The translations under genes and the position numbers were made by a program. From NCBI GenBank assembly GCA_015057705.1, contig SVDU01000026.1, positions 1 to 64,000 of the forward strand: DNA of 64,000 bases, in the 5' to 3' direction. Each line of letters begins with the position of its first letter. Position 1 is the stretch's first letter. The stretch is from Paenibacillaceae bacterium. Lineage in GTDB: Bacteria > Bacillota > Clostridia > Lachnospirales > Lachnospiraceae. Under the pieces are notes generated by a model. That model saw only the letters and a program-made list of their open reading frames with translations, made no database searches and was not told the DNA's origin. Positions 53,148 to 61,259 of this stretch are shown here, piece after piece.

Positions 53148-54323
53148 ATGAATATTTTATTTGTAAATGCAAATCTGTATGGACATATCAATCCCACACT
53201 TGGACTGGTGAAGAAGCTTACAGAAAAAGGGCATAAAGTAGATTATTTCTGCTCAGTGGAATTTTCGGAGCAGGTAACAAAATCAGGTGCAGACTGGATT
53301 GACTTTGGAAGCGGCCTGAATCTTTTTTTTAAAAATTACCGCCCCACAGACAGGCATCCGTTTTACATGCTGATGGAATATATTCTTTTATACGATGAAG
53401 TAATGCTGCCTCAGATTCTGGATATTTTAAAAGAACGTACCTATGATCTCATCTTTTGTGACTCCATCTTTGGGGGCGGGTGCTTTTTAAAACAGCTTAC
53501 TCATACACCGGTTATCTGTTCCCATTCTTCTTTTGCCATGAGCCATGCACCGGTACCACCGCGTATGCTTGTGCCCGGGACTCACCCACAGCTGGATTAC
53601 TGCTATCAGATATTGAACAGAATCTGTACTTGTTATAAAATAGAAGAACCCGCACTGGAAGAAGTTTTTATAAGCAAAGCCGATCACAATATTGTATATA
53701 CCACCAGGGAATTTAACGGGGATGATGCAGTAACCGAACCTCAATATTTATTTGCCGGACCTTCTATGGAGCGGACAAAAAATACAGAGTCTGTAGACTT
53801 ATCCGGGATTGGGAGCAGAAAACTGCTATATATCTCACTTGGCAGCCTGAACACGGATTTTATGGATTTCTATAAGATGTGCATCTGTGCATTTGAAAAT
53901 ACAGACTATTATGTGTGTATGTCCATTGGAACCAAGTGCGACGTTGATCAATTGGGGGAATTACCGGACAACTTTCTGGTTAAAAATGTATTTCCCCAGC
54001 TTGAGATTCTAGATAAAGCAGATGCCTTCATCACCCATGCAGGATTTAACAGTGTGAATGAGGCATTATACTTTGGTGTACCCATGCTTGCCTTCCCTCT
54101 GGTCAATGATCAGCATATGACTGCCAAAAGGCTTGTATCCATGAATCTGGGTTTATCAGATAACATGAAAGAGCTATCAGCAGAAAAACTAAAAATCCAG
54201 ATCCAGCAGCTCCTGTCAGATGAGACAGTAAAGGAAAACTGCCTTAGAATTTCTCATAAAATGAAAAGCTGTTCCAATTGGGATCTTACAGTTGAAAAAC
54301 TGGAAAGTTACGTTAATAAATAA
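53148..54323 (+). CDS. macrolide-type glycosyltransferase (MGT/YjiC-like)
   Basis: GT-B fold, family 1 glycosyltransferase of the macrolide/YjiC type, which adds sugars from UDP-sugars to small hydrophobic molecules. Seen in 391 residues: an N-terminal acceptor domain starting ILFVNANLYGHINPTLGLVKKL, a linker, and the nucleotide-sugar domain with KLLYISLGSLN and THAGFNSVNEALYFGVPMLAFPLVNDQ (donor loop). Known relatives inactivate macrolides or modify phenolics. Ribosome site AAGGAG. Cotranscribed with a PadR regulator 16 bases downstream. The role is probably detoxification or modification of a plant or antibiotic compound. Confidence 0.85.
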   Translation: MNILFVNANLYGHINPTLGLVKKLTEKGHKVDYFCSVEFSEQVTKSGADWIDFGSGLNLFFKNYRPTDRHPFYMLMEYILLYDEVMLPQILDILKERTYDLIFCDSIFGGGCFLKQLTHTPVICSHSSFAMSHAPVPPRMLVPGTHPQLDYCYQILNRICTCYKIEEPALEEVFISKADHNIVYTTREFNGDDAVTEPQYLFAGPSMERTKNTESVDLSGIGSRKLLYISLGSLNTDFMDFYKMCICAFENTDYYVCMSIGTKCDVDQLGELPDNFLVKNVFPQLEILDKADAFITHAGFNSVNEALYFGVPMLAFPLVNDQHMTAKRLVSMNLGLSDNMKELSAEKLKIQIQQLLSDETVKENCLRISHKMKSCSNWDLTVEKLESYVNK

Positions 54324-54339
54324 AAGAAAGGCAATTATA

Positions 54340-54879
54340 ATGGCGTTAAAAAACAAATCCTTATATGCGATTTTAGGAATCTTAAATGTCTCACCAGGCA
54401 CTGGCTACGATATTAAAAAATATTGCGATACCGTTCTCTCCGGTTTCTGGAACGAAAACTTTGGGCATATATACCCAACGCTGAAAAAAATGCTCATAGA
54501 TGAAATGGTGGAGATCGTAGAAAGCGAAACAAATGAGAAAAAAATACAGTACCAGATTACTCCAAAAGGTCGTCTGGAGTTAGAATCCTGGCTTATGGAA
54601 GACACAGAAATACAACCCATGCGCTCTGAATTTATGCTGAAATTGTTATTCTCAAGCAATCTGCCAAAAGAACATATTATTAAAATGCTGGAAGATTATA
54701 AACAAATACATGTTAAAAAACTGGAAAAGTACCTGAACATGCAGCACGATCTGGAACAGGGAATTGAGGAAATATCTGAAGAACGTTCCCGTTTTTTAAA
54801 GGCTATGCTTCGCAGAGGTATTTTATCCTGCGAGGCTACCATTCGCTGGTGTGATGAGACCATCGATTCCGGACTATAA
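54340..54879 (+). CDS. PadR family transcriptional regulator
   Basis: Winged-helix repressor of the PadR/Vir-like group with a helical dimerisation tail. Seen in 180 residues from the ATG at 54340 (AAAGAAAGG upstream): KNKSLYAILGILNVSPGTGYDIKKYCD, a wing with KIQYQITPKGRLELESWL, and a C-terminal coiled-coil region (about 115-175). An in-frame codon at 54292 would overlap the glycosyltransferase. PadR proteins respond to phenolics or drugs. The large inverted repeat in front of the operon is its probable site. Confidence 0.88.
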   Translation: MALKNKSLYAILGILNVSPGTGYDIKKYCDTVLSGFWNENFGHIYPTLKKMLIDEMVEIVESETNEKKIQYQITPKGRLELESWLMEDTEIQPMRSEFMLKLLFSSNLPKEHIIKMLEDYKQIHVKKLEKYLNMQHDLEQGIEEISEERSRFLKAMLRRGILSCEATIRWCDETIDSGL

Positions 54880-54959
54880 CAGATTAGCTTGAAACCCATT
54901 CAGGCCTGTGTTACTATCATTTAAAAGATTAGTGGCAAAGCCTCAGAAAGGAATCAAAT

Positions 54960-55922
54960 ATGTTTAAAGTGCTGATCCCAAGAACGATTTCTCATACAGG
55001 TACCGACTACTTAACAAAAAAAGGCTATGAGCTTATATTATCTGCTCCCACATCTGCAGATGACCCTGTTTTTGAACAATGTCACGCCCTACTTACAGGT
55101 CCTACCAGAAAATTCCGGTACGATAAACCATTACTGGACCGGTGCAAAAACCTTAAAGTGATTTCAAGCTTCAGTGCAGGAGTTGACTATATTGATACAG
55201 TCTATGCAGAAAAACTGGGCATCCAGGTGACTAACTCTGGAAATGCCAACTCCAATGCGGTGGCAGAGCATACTATTTTTTTCATGCTTGCCTGTGCTAA
55301 AAACCATGAGATCATGTCTGAAGCTGTAAAGAAAAGCGATTTTTCAATCCGGAAGGATGTTTTTAACATGGAACTGTCTGGTCGCACCCTGGGGCTGATT
55401 GGATTTGGCAATATAGGAAAGCTGGTGGCAAAAAAGGCTTCTATGGGATTTGATATGAAGGTTATGGTCTACGATCATCATTTAACCACTGACAATGCTC
55501 CCGCTGGTGTTACTCCGGTGTCCTCTCCGGAAGAGGTCTATCGAAATGCGGACTTCATTTCTCTCCACGTTCCTTTTACTAAAAAAAACCGGCACATGAT
55601 TGCCAGAGAGCAGCTGGATATGATGAAGCCATCCGCTGTCTTAATCAATGTCTCCAGGGGTGGATTAATACAGGAAGACGATTTAGTTCAGGCTGTAAAA
55701 GGCAAAAAAATTAAAGGGGCTGCCCTTGATGTGTTCGAAACAGAACCTCTTCCTGCAGACAGCGCGCTGCTTAAATATAACAATATCATTGTTTCTCCCC
55801 ACTGCGCCGCCAATACCAGGGAAGCTCTTGACCGTATGGAGCTTTTTGCTGCTATGGACATCTATCGGGTCTTAAATGGAGAAAGACCGGAGTTTCCGGT
55901 CAATCATCCTGTTAATGTATAA
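54960..55922 (+). CDS. D-2-hydroxyacid dehydrogenase
   Basis: NAD-dependent D-isomer 2-hydroxyacid dehydrogenase of the SerA/LdhA-like family. Seen in 320 residues: FSAGVDYIDTVYAEKLGIQVTNSG, the Rossmann motif GLIGFGNIGKLVAKKA, the catalytic Arg in NVSRGGLI, Glu in DVFETEPLP, and His in VSPHCAANTREA. No ACT domain, so it is not a typical serine-pathway SerA. Near-contiguous with, and convergent to, the HAD-PTS cluster. The substrate is open (hydroxypyruvate, glyoxylate or a sugar acid). Confidence 0.87.
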   Translation: MFKVLIPRTISHTGTDYLTKKGYELILSAPTSADDPVFEQCHALLTGPTRKFRYDKPLLDRCKNLKVISSFSAGVDYIDTVYAEKLGIQVTNSGNANSNAVAEHTIFFMLACAKNHEIMSEAVKKSDFSIRKDVFNMELSGRTLGLIGFGNIGKLVAKKASMGFDMKVMVYDHHLTTDNAPAGVTPVSSPEEVYRNADFISLHVPFTKKNRHMIAREQLDMMKPSAVLINVSRGGLIQEDDLVQAVKGKKIKGAALDVFETEPLPADSALLKYNNIIVSPHCAANTREALDRMELFAAMDIYRVLNGERPEFPVNHPVNV

Positions 55923-55941
55923 TTGTTGATTTGATTTTATT

Positions 55942-56592
55942 TTACTGGCTTTCCAGGTAACAGATAATCTCCTTCAGTGTAGGAAGTATCTTTACGGTTC
56001 TCTGCGTTTCAGCATGATCTGGCTGTATAATATCTGGTATCATCACTACAGGGCAGCCGGCCTGAAAGCCAGCCAGTACGCCATTCGGCGAATCCTCTAA
56101 AACCAGACATTCTTCCGGGAGTCTCCCCAACTTTTCTACTGCTTTTATGTATATTTCAGGATCTGGTTTGCTTTTTTCAGCCATATTCCCATAGATGCAG
56201 ACATCAAAATAATCAGCAACCCCTTCCATAGAAAGGTATCTGGCCGCCGGATCTTCAGAAGTAGAAGTGGCTACAGCAATCTGATACCTTCTATCCTTTA
56301 AATATCCCAAAAGTTCTTTAAGTCCTTGCTTATGAGGCAAACCATGAATCCTAATATATTGCTCCATGTATTCAACTCTCGATCTGCGTATTCTCATAAA
56401 GTCAAATTCCGGGCCATATTTCTTATAAAACAGTTCTTGAACAAGCGACTGATTTGCGCCGCGCATTGGATTTAAATCCTCTGGTTTAATTGCATAGCCA
56501 AATTGCTTACCTGCGTACTCCCATGCAATATCATACAGACTCTCCGTATCAAACATCAGTCCGTCCATATCAAAAATAACTGCTTTAATCAT
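55942..56592 (-). CDS. beta-phosphoglucomutase-like HAD phosphatase
   Basis: HAD-IA hydrolase of the phosphoglucomutase/YniC group. Seen in 216 residues: FDMDGLMFDTES with two catalytic Asp, a helical C1 cap, ATSTSE, KSKPDPEIY, and VLEDSPNGVLAGFQAG. Its start overlaps the SIS gene's end by 8 bases, so it is translated with it. As last gene of a PTS operon it could dephosphorylate or isomerise the sugar phosphate released by the SIS enzyme. Confidence 0.87.
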   Translation of the reverse strand: MIKAVIFDMDGLMFDTESLYDIAWEYAGKQFGYAIKPEDLNPMRGANQSLVQELFYKKYGPEFDFMRIRRSRVEYMEQYIRIHGLPHKQGLKELLGYLKDRRYQIAVATSTSEDPAARYLSMEGVADYFDVCIYGNMAEKSKPDPEIYIKAVEKLGRLPEECLVLEDSPNGVLAGFQAGCPVVMIPDIIQPDHAETQRTVKILPTLKEIICYLESQ

Positions 56593-57718
56593 TCGTTTCT
56601 CCGTTTTGATCAGAATACTGATCCCTGATGCCGTCTAATATTTTACTTCCTATCTTTTTATGAAATTCAGGATCTTTTGGTATATCCGGGTTTATTCCAA
56701 GATCCTGGGGTGCAAGACAGGCAATTACTTGCAGCGGTATAATATATTCCCATGGAGAAAACAGCGGATCCTCTATAAACTCACAAACCAAATTCTTTAA
56801 TGAATCTTTAAGCAATCCCTCAGGTGAGGCAATTACGTAGTGATGAGGAGTCCATTCATTTAAAATATTCACAAGCTTCTCCACCCGTGGTTTATAATCA
56901 CCTTTTGATGCCAGATAAAAAATATGAGAAGTTTCCGTAATGGAGTTATAGATCCCATGGAAAAACTCTTCTATATCATAACCGGTTACTCCCTGACGAA
57001 CAGTCTCCAGAATCTTCAATGCGCCTTCCAGAACATCGGCATACATACCATCATAACCCACTACAATAATTCTTTTTGCAGGAAGGAATTCTTCCTTTAT
57101 ACGCCCATACCATTTAGTGGCTTCTTCAGTAATCATCCCCATGTTTGCAATGACCCGGAACATCCGTTTTAAATAATCCTGAGCAGCATCTTCTGTCACA
57201 ATTCCCTTTGCAATCGCCCATTCTGTCAGCATCATCATGAGAGTTACCGTAGTTCCTGCATATCCTTTTGTTTTTGCACCACATTTTTCATTCCCCACGA
57301 AAAGCCTTGTTTTGGTATCTGCATGTTCAAAGATAAGAGCTGTCGGATTTTCTGACAATGCAGCCGTATAAAGTCCCCGTTTTGCAGCTGAATCAAGGCC
57401 TGCAACTGTGGAAAGGCTCTGTCCACCCTGAGAGACGCCTATTACCAGAGTGTTTTTGTTAAAAATCTTTTCATTTCGTTCAAATTGTGTAGGATAACAA
57501 ACAAACACCTTAATATTAAGGATTTCCTCAAGGTATGCTTTCGCAGAAAGTCCAGCGTGATAACTGGTTCCGGAACCGATCACATATATCTGATCAATCG
57601 TTTTGTCCTGGTAAAATTCCACAAATTCTTTTGTTATCTCTTTTCTCCGATTAATTATATCCGTTAGCACTACAGGAGTTTCACAAATGTAATCATACAT
57701 TTTTGATTCAAAATTCAT
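56585..57718 (-). CDS. SIS-domain sugar isomerase or deglycase
   Basis: Protein with two SIS (sugar isomerase) domains, like the isomerase half of GlmS and like FrlB/GfrEF deglycases. Seen in 377 residues: first SIS domain with VIGSGTSYHAGLSAKAYLE (about 50-65) and VIGVSQGGQSLSTV, second SIS domain with IVVGYDGMYADVLEGALKILE (about 215-235), and the end PEFHKKIGSKILDGI. It overlaps the IID gene by 1 base. It likely cleaves or isomerises an amino sugar or fructosamine phosphate brought in by the PTS. The glutamine amidotransferase domain of GlmS is absent. Confidence 0.85.
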   Translation of the reverse strand: MNFESKMYDYICETPVVLTDIINRRKEITKEFVEFYQDKTIDQIYVIGSGTSYHAGLSAKAYLEEILNIKVFVCYPTQFERNEKIFNKNTLVIGVSQGGQSLSTVAGLDSAAKRGLYTAALSENPTALIFEHADTKTRLFVGNEKCGAKTKGYAGTTVTLMMMLTEWAIAKGIVTEDAAQDYLKRMFRVIANMGMITEEATKWYGRIKEEFLPAKRIIVVGYDGMYADVLEGALKILETVRQGVTGYDIEEFFHGIYNSITETSHIFYLASKGDYKPRVEKLVNILNEWTPHHYVIASPEGLLKDSLKNLVCEFIEDPLFSPWEYIIPLQVIACLAPQDLGINPDIPKDPEFHKKIGSKILDGIRDQYSDQNGETND

Positions 57719-58551
57719 TATAATATTCCTAAAAACGCACAGATTATGCCGGCTGCAATGATGCCAAACATGACTGATACTGTTTTATATCCTTTCTTCA
57801 ATAATCCATAAATTCCAAACGTAAGTAAGAGCGGCAGGATTTTGGGGAGAATCTGGTCAAACACTCCCTGTAACTCGACTTTCATCTCTCCAATACTAAG
57901 AACCAGAGGGGTGGAGAATGCCACCATCGATGCTATCATTGCACCAACGACGCAAAGTCCTATGATTTTAGCACTGTTAGTAAGAATTTCCACCATTCCA
58001 GAGGATTGCGCTGATTCAATAAAATTAATTCCGCTCTTATATCCCAGTCTTAGTCCATAATATCTCACCAGATAATGAGGGATATTAAATATGAGTAAAA
58101 ATAAAACAGCTCCAAGCAGGCTCCCTTTTGAGGCCAGACCACACCCCACTCCTGCTGCTATGATGCGGAATGTTCCCCAGAAAAATGAATCTCCAACTCC
58201 TGCAATAGGACCCATCAGAGCGGCTTTTAATGCTGTAATTGATTCAATATCAAAGCCTTCTTCTGATTTTTTATTCTGCTCTTCTAATGCCACACAGGCA
58301 CCCGTAATAAAGCTTACCACCTGAGGCGTCGTATTAAAGAACGACAGATGACGCTTTAATGCTTCCCTTGCCTTTTCCTTCTCCGGATACAAGCGCTTTA
58401 ATACTGGTATCATGGAATAACAAAATCCCACATTCTGCATACGCTCATAATTAAAGCACCCCTGCAATGGAAAAGACCGCCAGAATGTCTTTCTCATATC
58501 AGATTTAGTAATAAGGCTGTTTTCAGTATACACTTCATCCATATGGTTCAT
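57718..58551 (-). CDS. PTS mannose-family IID component
   Basis: Membrane component of a mannose/fructose/sorbose-family phosphotransferase system. Seen in 277 residues: the family's N terminus with TFWRSFPLQGCFNYERMQNVGFCYSMIPVLKRLY, the segment MGPIAGVGDSFFWGTFRI, and several membrane segments in the C-terminal half. It overlaps the IIC and SIS genes by one base each (ATGA junctions). Together with IIC it forms the sugar channel. Substrate not predictable. Confidence 0.93.
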   Translation of the reverse strand: MNHMDEVYTENSLITKSDMRKTFWRSFPLQGCFNYERMQNVGFCYSMIPVLKRLYPEKEKAREALKRHLSFFNTTPQVVSFITGACVALEEQNKKSEEGFDIESITALKAALMGPIAGVGDSFFWGTFRIIAAGVGCGLASKGSLLGAVLFLLIFNIPHYLVRYYGLRLGYKSGINFIESAQSSGMVEILTNSAKIIGLCVVGAMIASMVAFSTPLVLSIGEMKVELQGVFDQILPKILPLLLTFGIYGLLKKGYKTVSVMFGIIAAGIICAFLGIL

Positions 58552-59342
58552 TACAATTCACCTCCCAGGTCATCAGACATAGACTGAGTCATTGCATACG
58601 CCAGTTGTTCTTTTTTTCTTTGTGTGGCGGTCTGATAGACAGTATAAGCAATCACCGCTCCCACAATTGCCACACCAACGGTACTCATTCCAAGTAATGC
58701 GGTTAATACAAAACCAACAAAAAGATAAGCTGCATTGGTTTTGTCAAAAATAAGCTGCATCAGAATTGCAATTCCTAATGCCGGCAGCATGCCGCTTGCA
58801 ATTTTTAAGCCATTTAATATGAAAGCAGGCAGTGCAGCTACAAATGCAGCAATGGTATTGGATCCCAGAATCACCCCAAGAAATACCACCAGGAATGAGC
58901 TGAACCAAAACAGCCATGCTCCTGACCAGAATGCTTTTGCAACCCCTCTGTAATCCCCCTCCTCAGCCGCGTTATCCGCCCAGTGAAGAAAGGTGGCATT
59001 TATGGTTCTGTCTAATATGCCTACTGATTGAGCTAATGTAGCAATCGGCAGTGATAAAGCAACCGCAGCATCCATATCAAGTCCCGACATTATGGCAAAG
59101 GCAGTAGCCAGAATACCTCCAGATACAACATCCGGTGGTGTTGCCGCACCAATTCCCACAATCCCCATCATTACTAATTCTACGGCTGCACCCATTACAA
59201 TTCCCGTATGTACATCACCAAGAAGAAGTCCTACAATAGGACCGGTCACAATAGGGCGGTCAAACATATGCTGCCCAAATACACGTCCATCCCAGATAGC
59301 AAATCCTGCAAGAATCCCCAGAAGCAACGCTTTAAATACCAT
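58551..59342 (-). CDS. PTS mannose-family IIC component
   Basis: Integral membrane permease of the mannose-family PTS. Seen in 263 residues: about eight hydrophobic segments and the family motifs ILAGFAIWDGRVFGQHMFDRPIVTGPIVGLLLGD near the start and LDMDAAVALSLPIATL in the middle. The last residues overlap the IID start by one base. With IID it forms the translocation unit, whose IIB and IIA partners lie upstream in the same operon. Confidence 0.94.
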   Translation of the reverse strand: MVFKALLLGILAGFAIWDGRVFGQHMFDRPIVTGPIVGLLLGDVHTGIVMGAAVELVMMGIVGIGAATPPDVVSGGILATAFAIMSGLDMDAAVALSLPIATLAQSVGILDRTINATFLHWADNAAEEGDYRGVAKAFWSGAWLFWFSSFLVVFLGVILGSNTIAAFVAALPAFILNGLKIASGMLPALGIAILMQLIFDKTNAAYLFVGFVLTALLGMSTVGVAIVGAVIAYTVYQTATQRKKEQLAYAMTQSMSDDLGGEL

Positions 59343-59358
59343 ATAATTCTCCTCCTTC

Positions 59359-59856
59359 TTATTTTTGAAACTCTTTTACAATCTCACCATACAGCAGTTT
59401 CTTTTCTGTAGGCACAGCCTGCAGATAGATTCCTTTACCCAAAGCATGTATCTTCTCAATCCCACGCATATCCTCAATATCCAGATAAACCTGTCGTTCC
59501 ACCATCTTTTTGCCGGGAGACTGTCTGATTCCACCCAGGCATACTTCGGAAACCGCATCGCACTGTTCGATTAAATAAAGTGCATCCTTTACGCTGGCTG
59601 TTACCACAAAAATTTTACGCCCTGCATGCTTAGGATTATTAATTACTGCAGCCGCTCCCTCCAGCGATTTAATAGATAAGGTTACCTGCGGCGGCTTTGC
59701 CATCTGAAAAGCCATTTGCATAAGTTTATCGGTTGCTGACTTATCATTGGCAACCAATATGGTATCTGCTCCCAAAAATGATGTCCAGCTTACTGCGACC
59801 TGACCGTGGATCAAGCGGTCATCCACCCGTAATAATTTAATCATGCTACCCTCCAA
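59359..59856 (-). CDS. PTS mannose-family IIB component
   Basis: Cytoplasmic phosphotransfer domain of the mannose-family PTS. Seen in 165 residues: KLLRVDDRLIHGQVAVSWTS with the phosphorylated His in the typical RLIHGQV motif, LVANDKSATDKLMQMAFQMA, and VCLGGIRQSPGKKMV. It precedes IIC by 16 bases. It receives the phosphoryl group from IIA and transfers it to the sugar during transport. Confidence 0.94.
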   Translation of the reverse strand: MEGSMIKLLRVDDRLIHGQVAVSWTSFLGADTILVANDKSATDKLMQMAFQMAKPPQVTLSIKSLEGAAAVINNPKHAGRKIFVVTASVKDALYLIEQCDAVSEVCLGGIRQSPGKKMVERQVYLDIEDMRGIEKIHALGKGIYLQAVPTEKKLLYGEIVKEFQK

Positions 59857-59882
59857 TGCCGTTTAAAAACGGCGCAATTCAT

Positions 59883-60326
59883 TTACAGTTCCTCCGAATC
59901 AACCGGCAGATCCCTATTTGCCTCCAAGAGATCATTAACCAAAGACATGGTATTTTTCGAACTTTCGATTGCATTTTTTAATGCCTGTCTGTCTGATTGC
60001 TGCTCTCCGCATAAAGGGAGCATGGCTATTTCCAGCAGCAGCCCCAGATTAAGACCTGTAATCAGATAAATGCTCTTTTCCGTGTCCATCAGTTCCATGG
60101 CTGCTCTGGTGGTACTTCCTCCAGCAATATCACTGATTATAACGGTGACTGCATCCCTGGAATAAGGTTTCAACTTAGCTTTAATCATGCCAGTTATCTC
60201 AGGAATTGTTTCTTTTGCACTGATCGAGACAAATTCTATATAATCTGTCTCTCCCATTACCAGTTTTACAGATGTGAGTATCCCTTTGGCGAAGTCTCCG
60301 TGCGTTACCAAAATAATCTGTTTCAT
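59883..60326 (-). CDS. PTS mannose-family IIA component
   Basis: Phosphoryl acceptor of the mannose-family PTS. Seen in 147 residues from the ATG at 60326 (AAAGGAGG upstream): KQIILVTHGDFAKGIL with the phosphorylated His near residue 9, IISDIAGGSTTRAAME, and VYLITGLNLGLLLE-like fold features. An in-frame codon at 60491 would add 55 residues of AT-rich, non-family sequence and is rejected. First gene of the IIA-IIB-IIC-IID-SIS-HAD operon, behind a sigma-A promoter and an inverted repeat. Confidence 0.93.
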   Translation of the reverse strand: MKQIILVTHGDFAKGILTSVKLVMGETDYIEFVSISAKETIPEITGMIKAKLKPYSRDAVTVIISDIAGGSTTRAAMELMDTEKSIYLITGLNLGLLLEIAMLPLCGEQQSDRQALKNAIESSKNTMSLVNDLLEANRDLPVDSEEL

Positions 60327-60360
60327 AATCCTCCTTTTATGTTTTCTTTCTCCCCCTAAT

Positions 60361-60393
60361 AATGTATATACCTTTTTATTAAGTATATTCATT
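60361..60393. promoter_or_regulatory. candidate GntR operator
   Basis: AATGTATATAC (60361-60371) and GTATATTCATT (60383-60393) are inverted repeats with 10 of 11 positions paired and an 11-base spacer. They lie between the PTS promoter and the IIA start, as expected for the UTRA regulator encoded divergently. Confidence 0.6.
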
Positions 60394-60409
60394 TCCTTTT
60401 GTTTCCCAT

Positions 60410-60438
60410 ATACTATCACAAAAAAAATAATATTGCAA
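60410..60438 (-). promoter_or_regulatory. promoter of the PTS operon
   Basis: On the minus strand TTGCAA (60438-60433), 17 bases, TAGTAT (60415-60410). The operator candidate lies 17 bases downstream. Confidence 0.65.
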
Positions 60439-60484
60439 CTTGTTTTCCTTGCAATATTAAATAAAATTTCTTTTCTATTATGTA

Positions 60485-60513
60485 TAGACAATTAGCATAG
60501 ATCACTATATAAT
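60485..60513 (+). promoter_or_regulatory. promoter of the gntR gene
   Basis: TAGACA (60485-60490), 17 bases, TATAAT (60508-60513), 36 bases before the GntR start codon. Confidence 0.7.
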
Positions 60514-60548
60514 AATATGAGGCAGATATGCCCTGAAGGAGTGTATTT

Positions 60549-61259
60549 ATGAACCAAAAACCAAAGTATATACAAATAAAGGATTGTATTTTAAAGGATA
60601 TAAAAAACCAGACACTGCATGCAGGTGATCAGATCCCCACTGAAACCGAGCTCTGCGACCGGTTTCAAGTCAGCAGGATGACGGTTAATAAAGCGATTTC
60701 AGCTCTTACCTCAGAGGGTTATATCAGAAGAATTGCAGGAAAGGGAAGCTTTGTGACCAGTTCGCTGATACAGAAGGAATTTCATCATCAACCGATCAGC
60801 TTTACGGAAGACATGGAATCCATTGGATTAAAACCGGGTGCAAGGCTGTTAGAGTACAGAATTTACAGGGGATGTGATATTCCGTCAGAAATAGCCCAGA
60901 AACTTCAGGCAGGCCCTGATGATCTGATTCATTACTTCTCCAGAATACGGACCGGTAATGGAATGATTATCAGCATCAGCTATAATTACGTTCCCTGCAA
61001 TACAGTTCCCGCGATTGACATTGAAAGTCTGGAGCATTCATTCTTTAACTATCTGAAAAAACTGGGATTTACAGATTTGCATACTGTTAATTTTTCTCTT
61101 TCAGCAACACTTCCCTCCCCGGAACAAAAAAAACTGCTGGAGATTGAAAATGAAGCACTATTAAAAGTATCTCATTTAACCTGCAGCAGTCAGAATGATA
61201 TTCTGGAATACATTGATACATATTACATTGGAAGCATGTATACATACCGGTTAGACTAA
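60549..61259 (+). CDS. GntR/UTRA family transcriptional regulator
   Basis: HutC/GntR-type repressor, with a winged helix at the N terminus (residues 1-75: KDIKNQTLHAGDQIPTETEL, RMTVNKAISALTSEGYI) and a UTRA effector-binding domain (about 90-236). Divergent from the PTS-SIS-HAD operon. The UTRA family usually binds a phosphorylated sugar, so the effector is probably the product of this PTS. The stop overlaps that of the convergent GH13 gene by 3-4 bases. Confidence 0.92.
   Translation: MNQKPKYIQIKDCILKDIKNQTLHAGDQIPTETELCDRFQVSRMTVNKAISALTSEGYIRRIAGKGSFVTSSLIQKEFHHQPISFTEDMESIGLKPGARLLEYRIYRGCDIPSEIAQKLQAGPDDLIHYFSRIRTGNGMIISISYNYVPCNTVPAIDIESLEHSFFNYLKKLGFTDLHTVNFSLSATLPSPEQKKLLEIENEALLKVSHLTCSSQNDILEYIDTYYIGSMYTYRLD

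Noticed and set aside
59883-60491. Long form of the PTS IIA protein with 55 extra N-terminal residues
   Set aside because: The extra part is AT-rich and covers the promoter and operator; the start at 60326 has AAAGGAGG and the canonical family N terminus.
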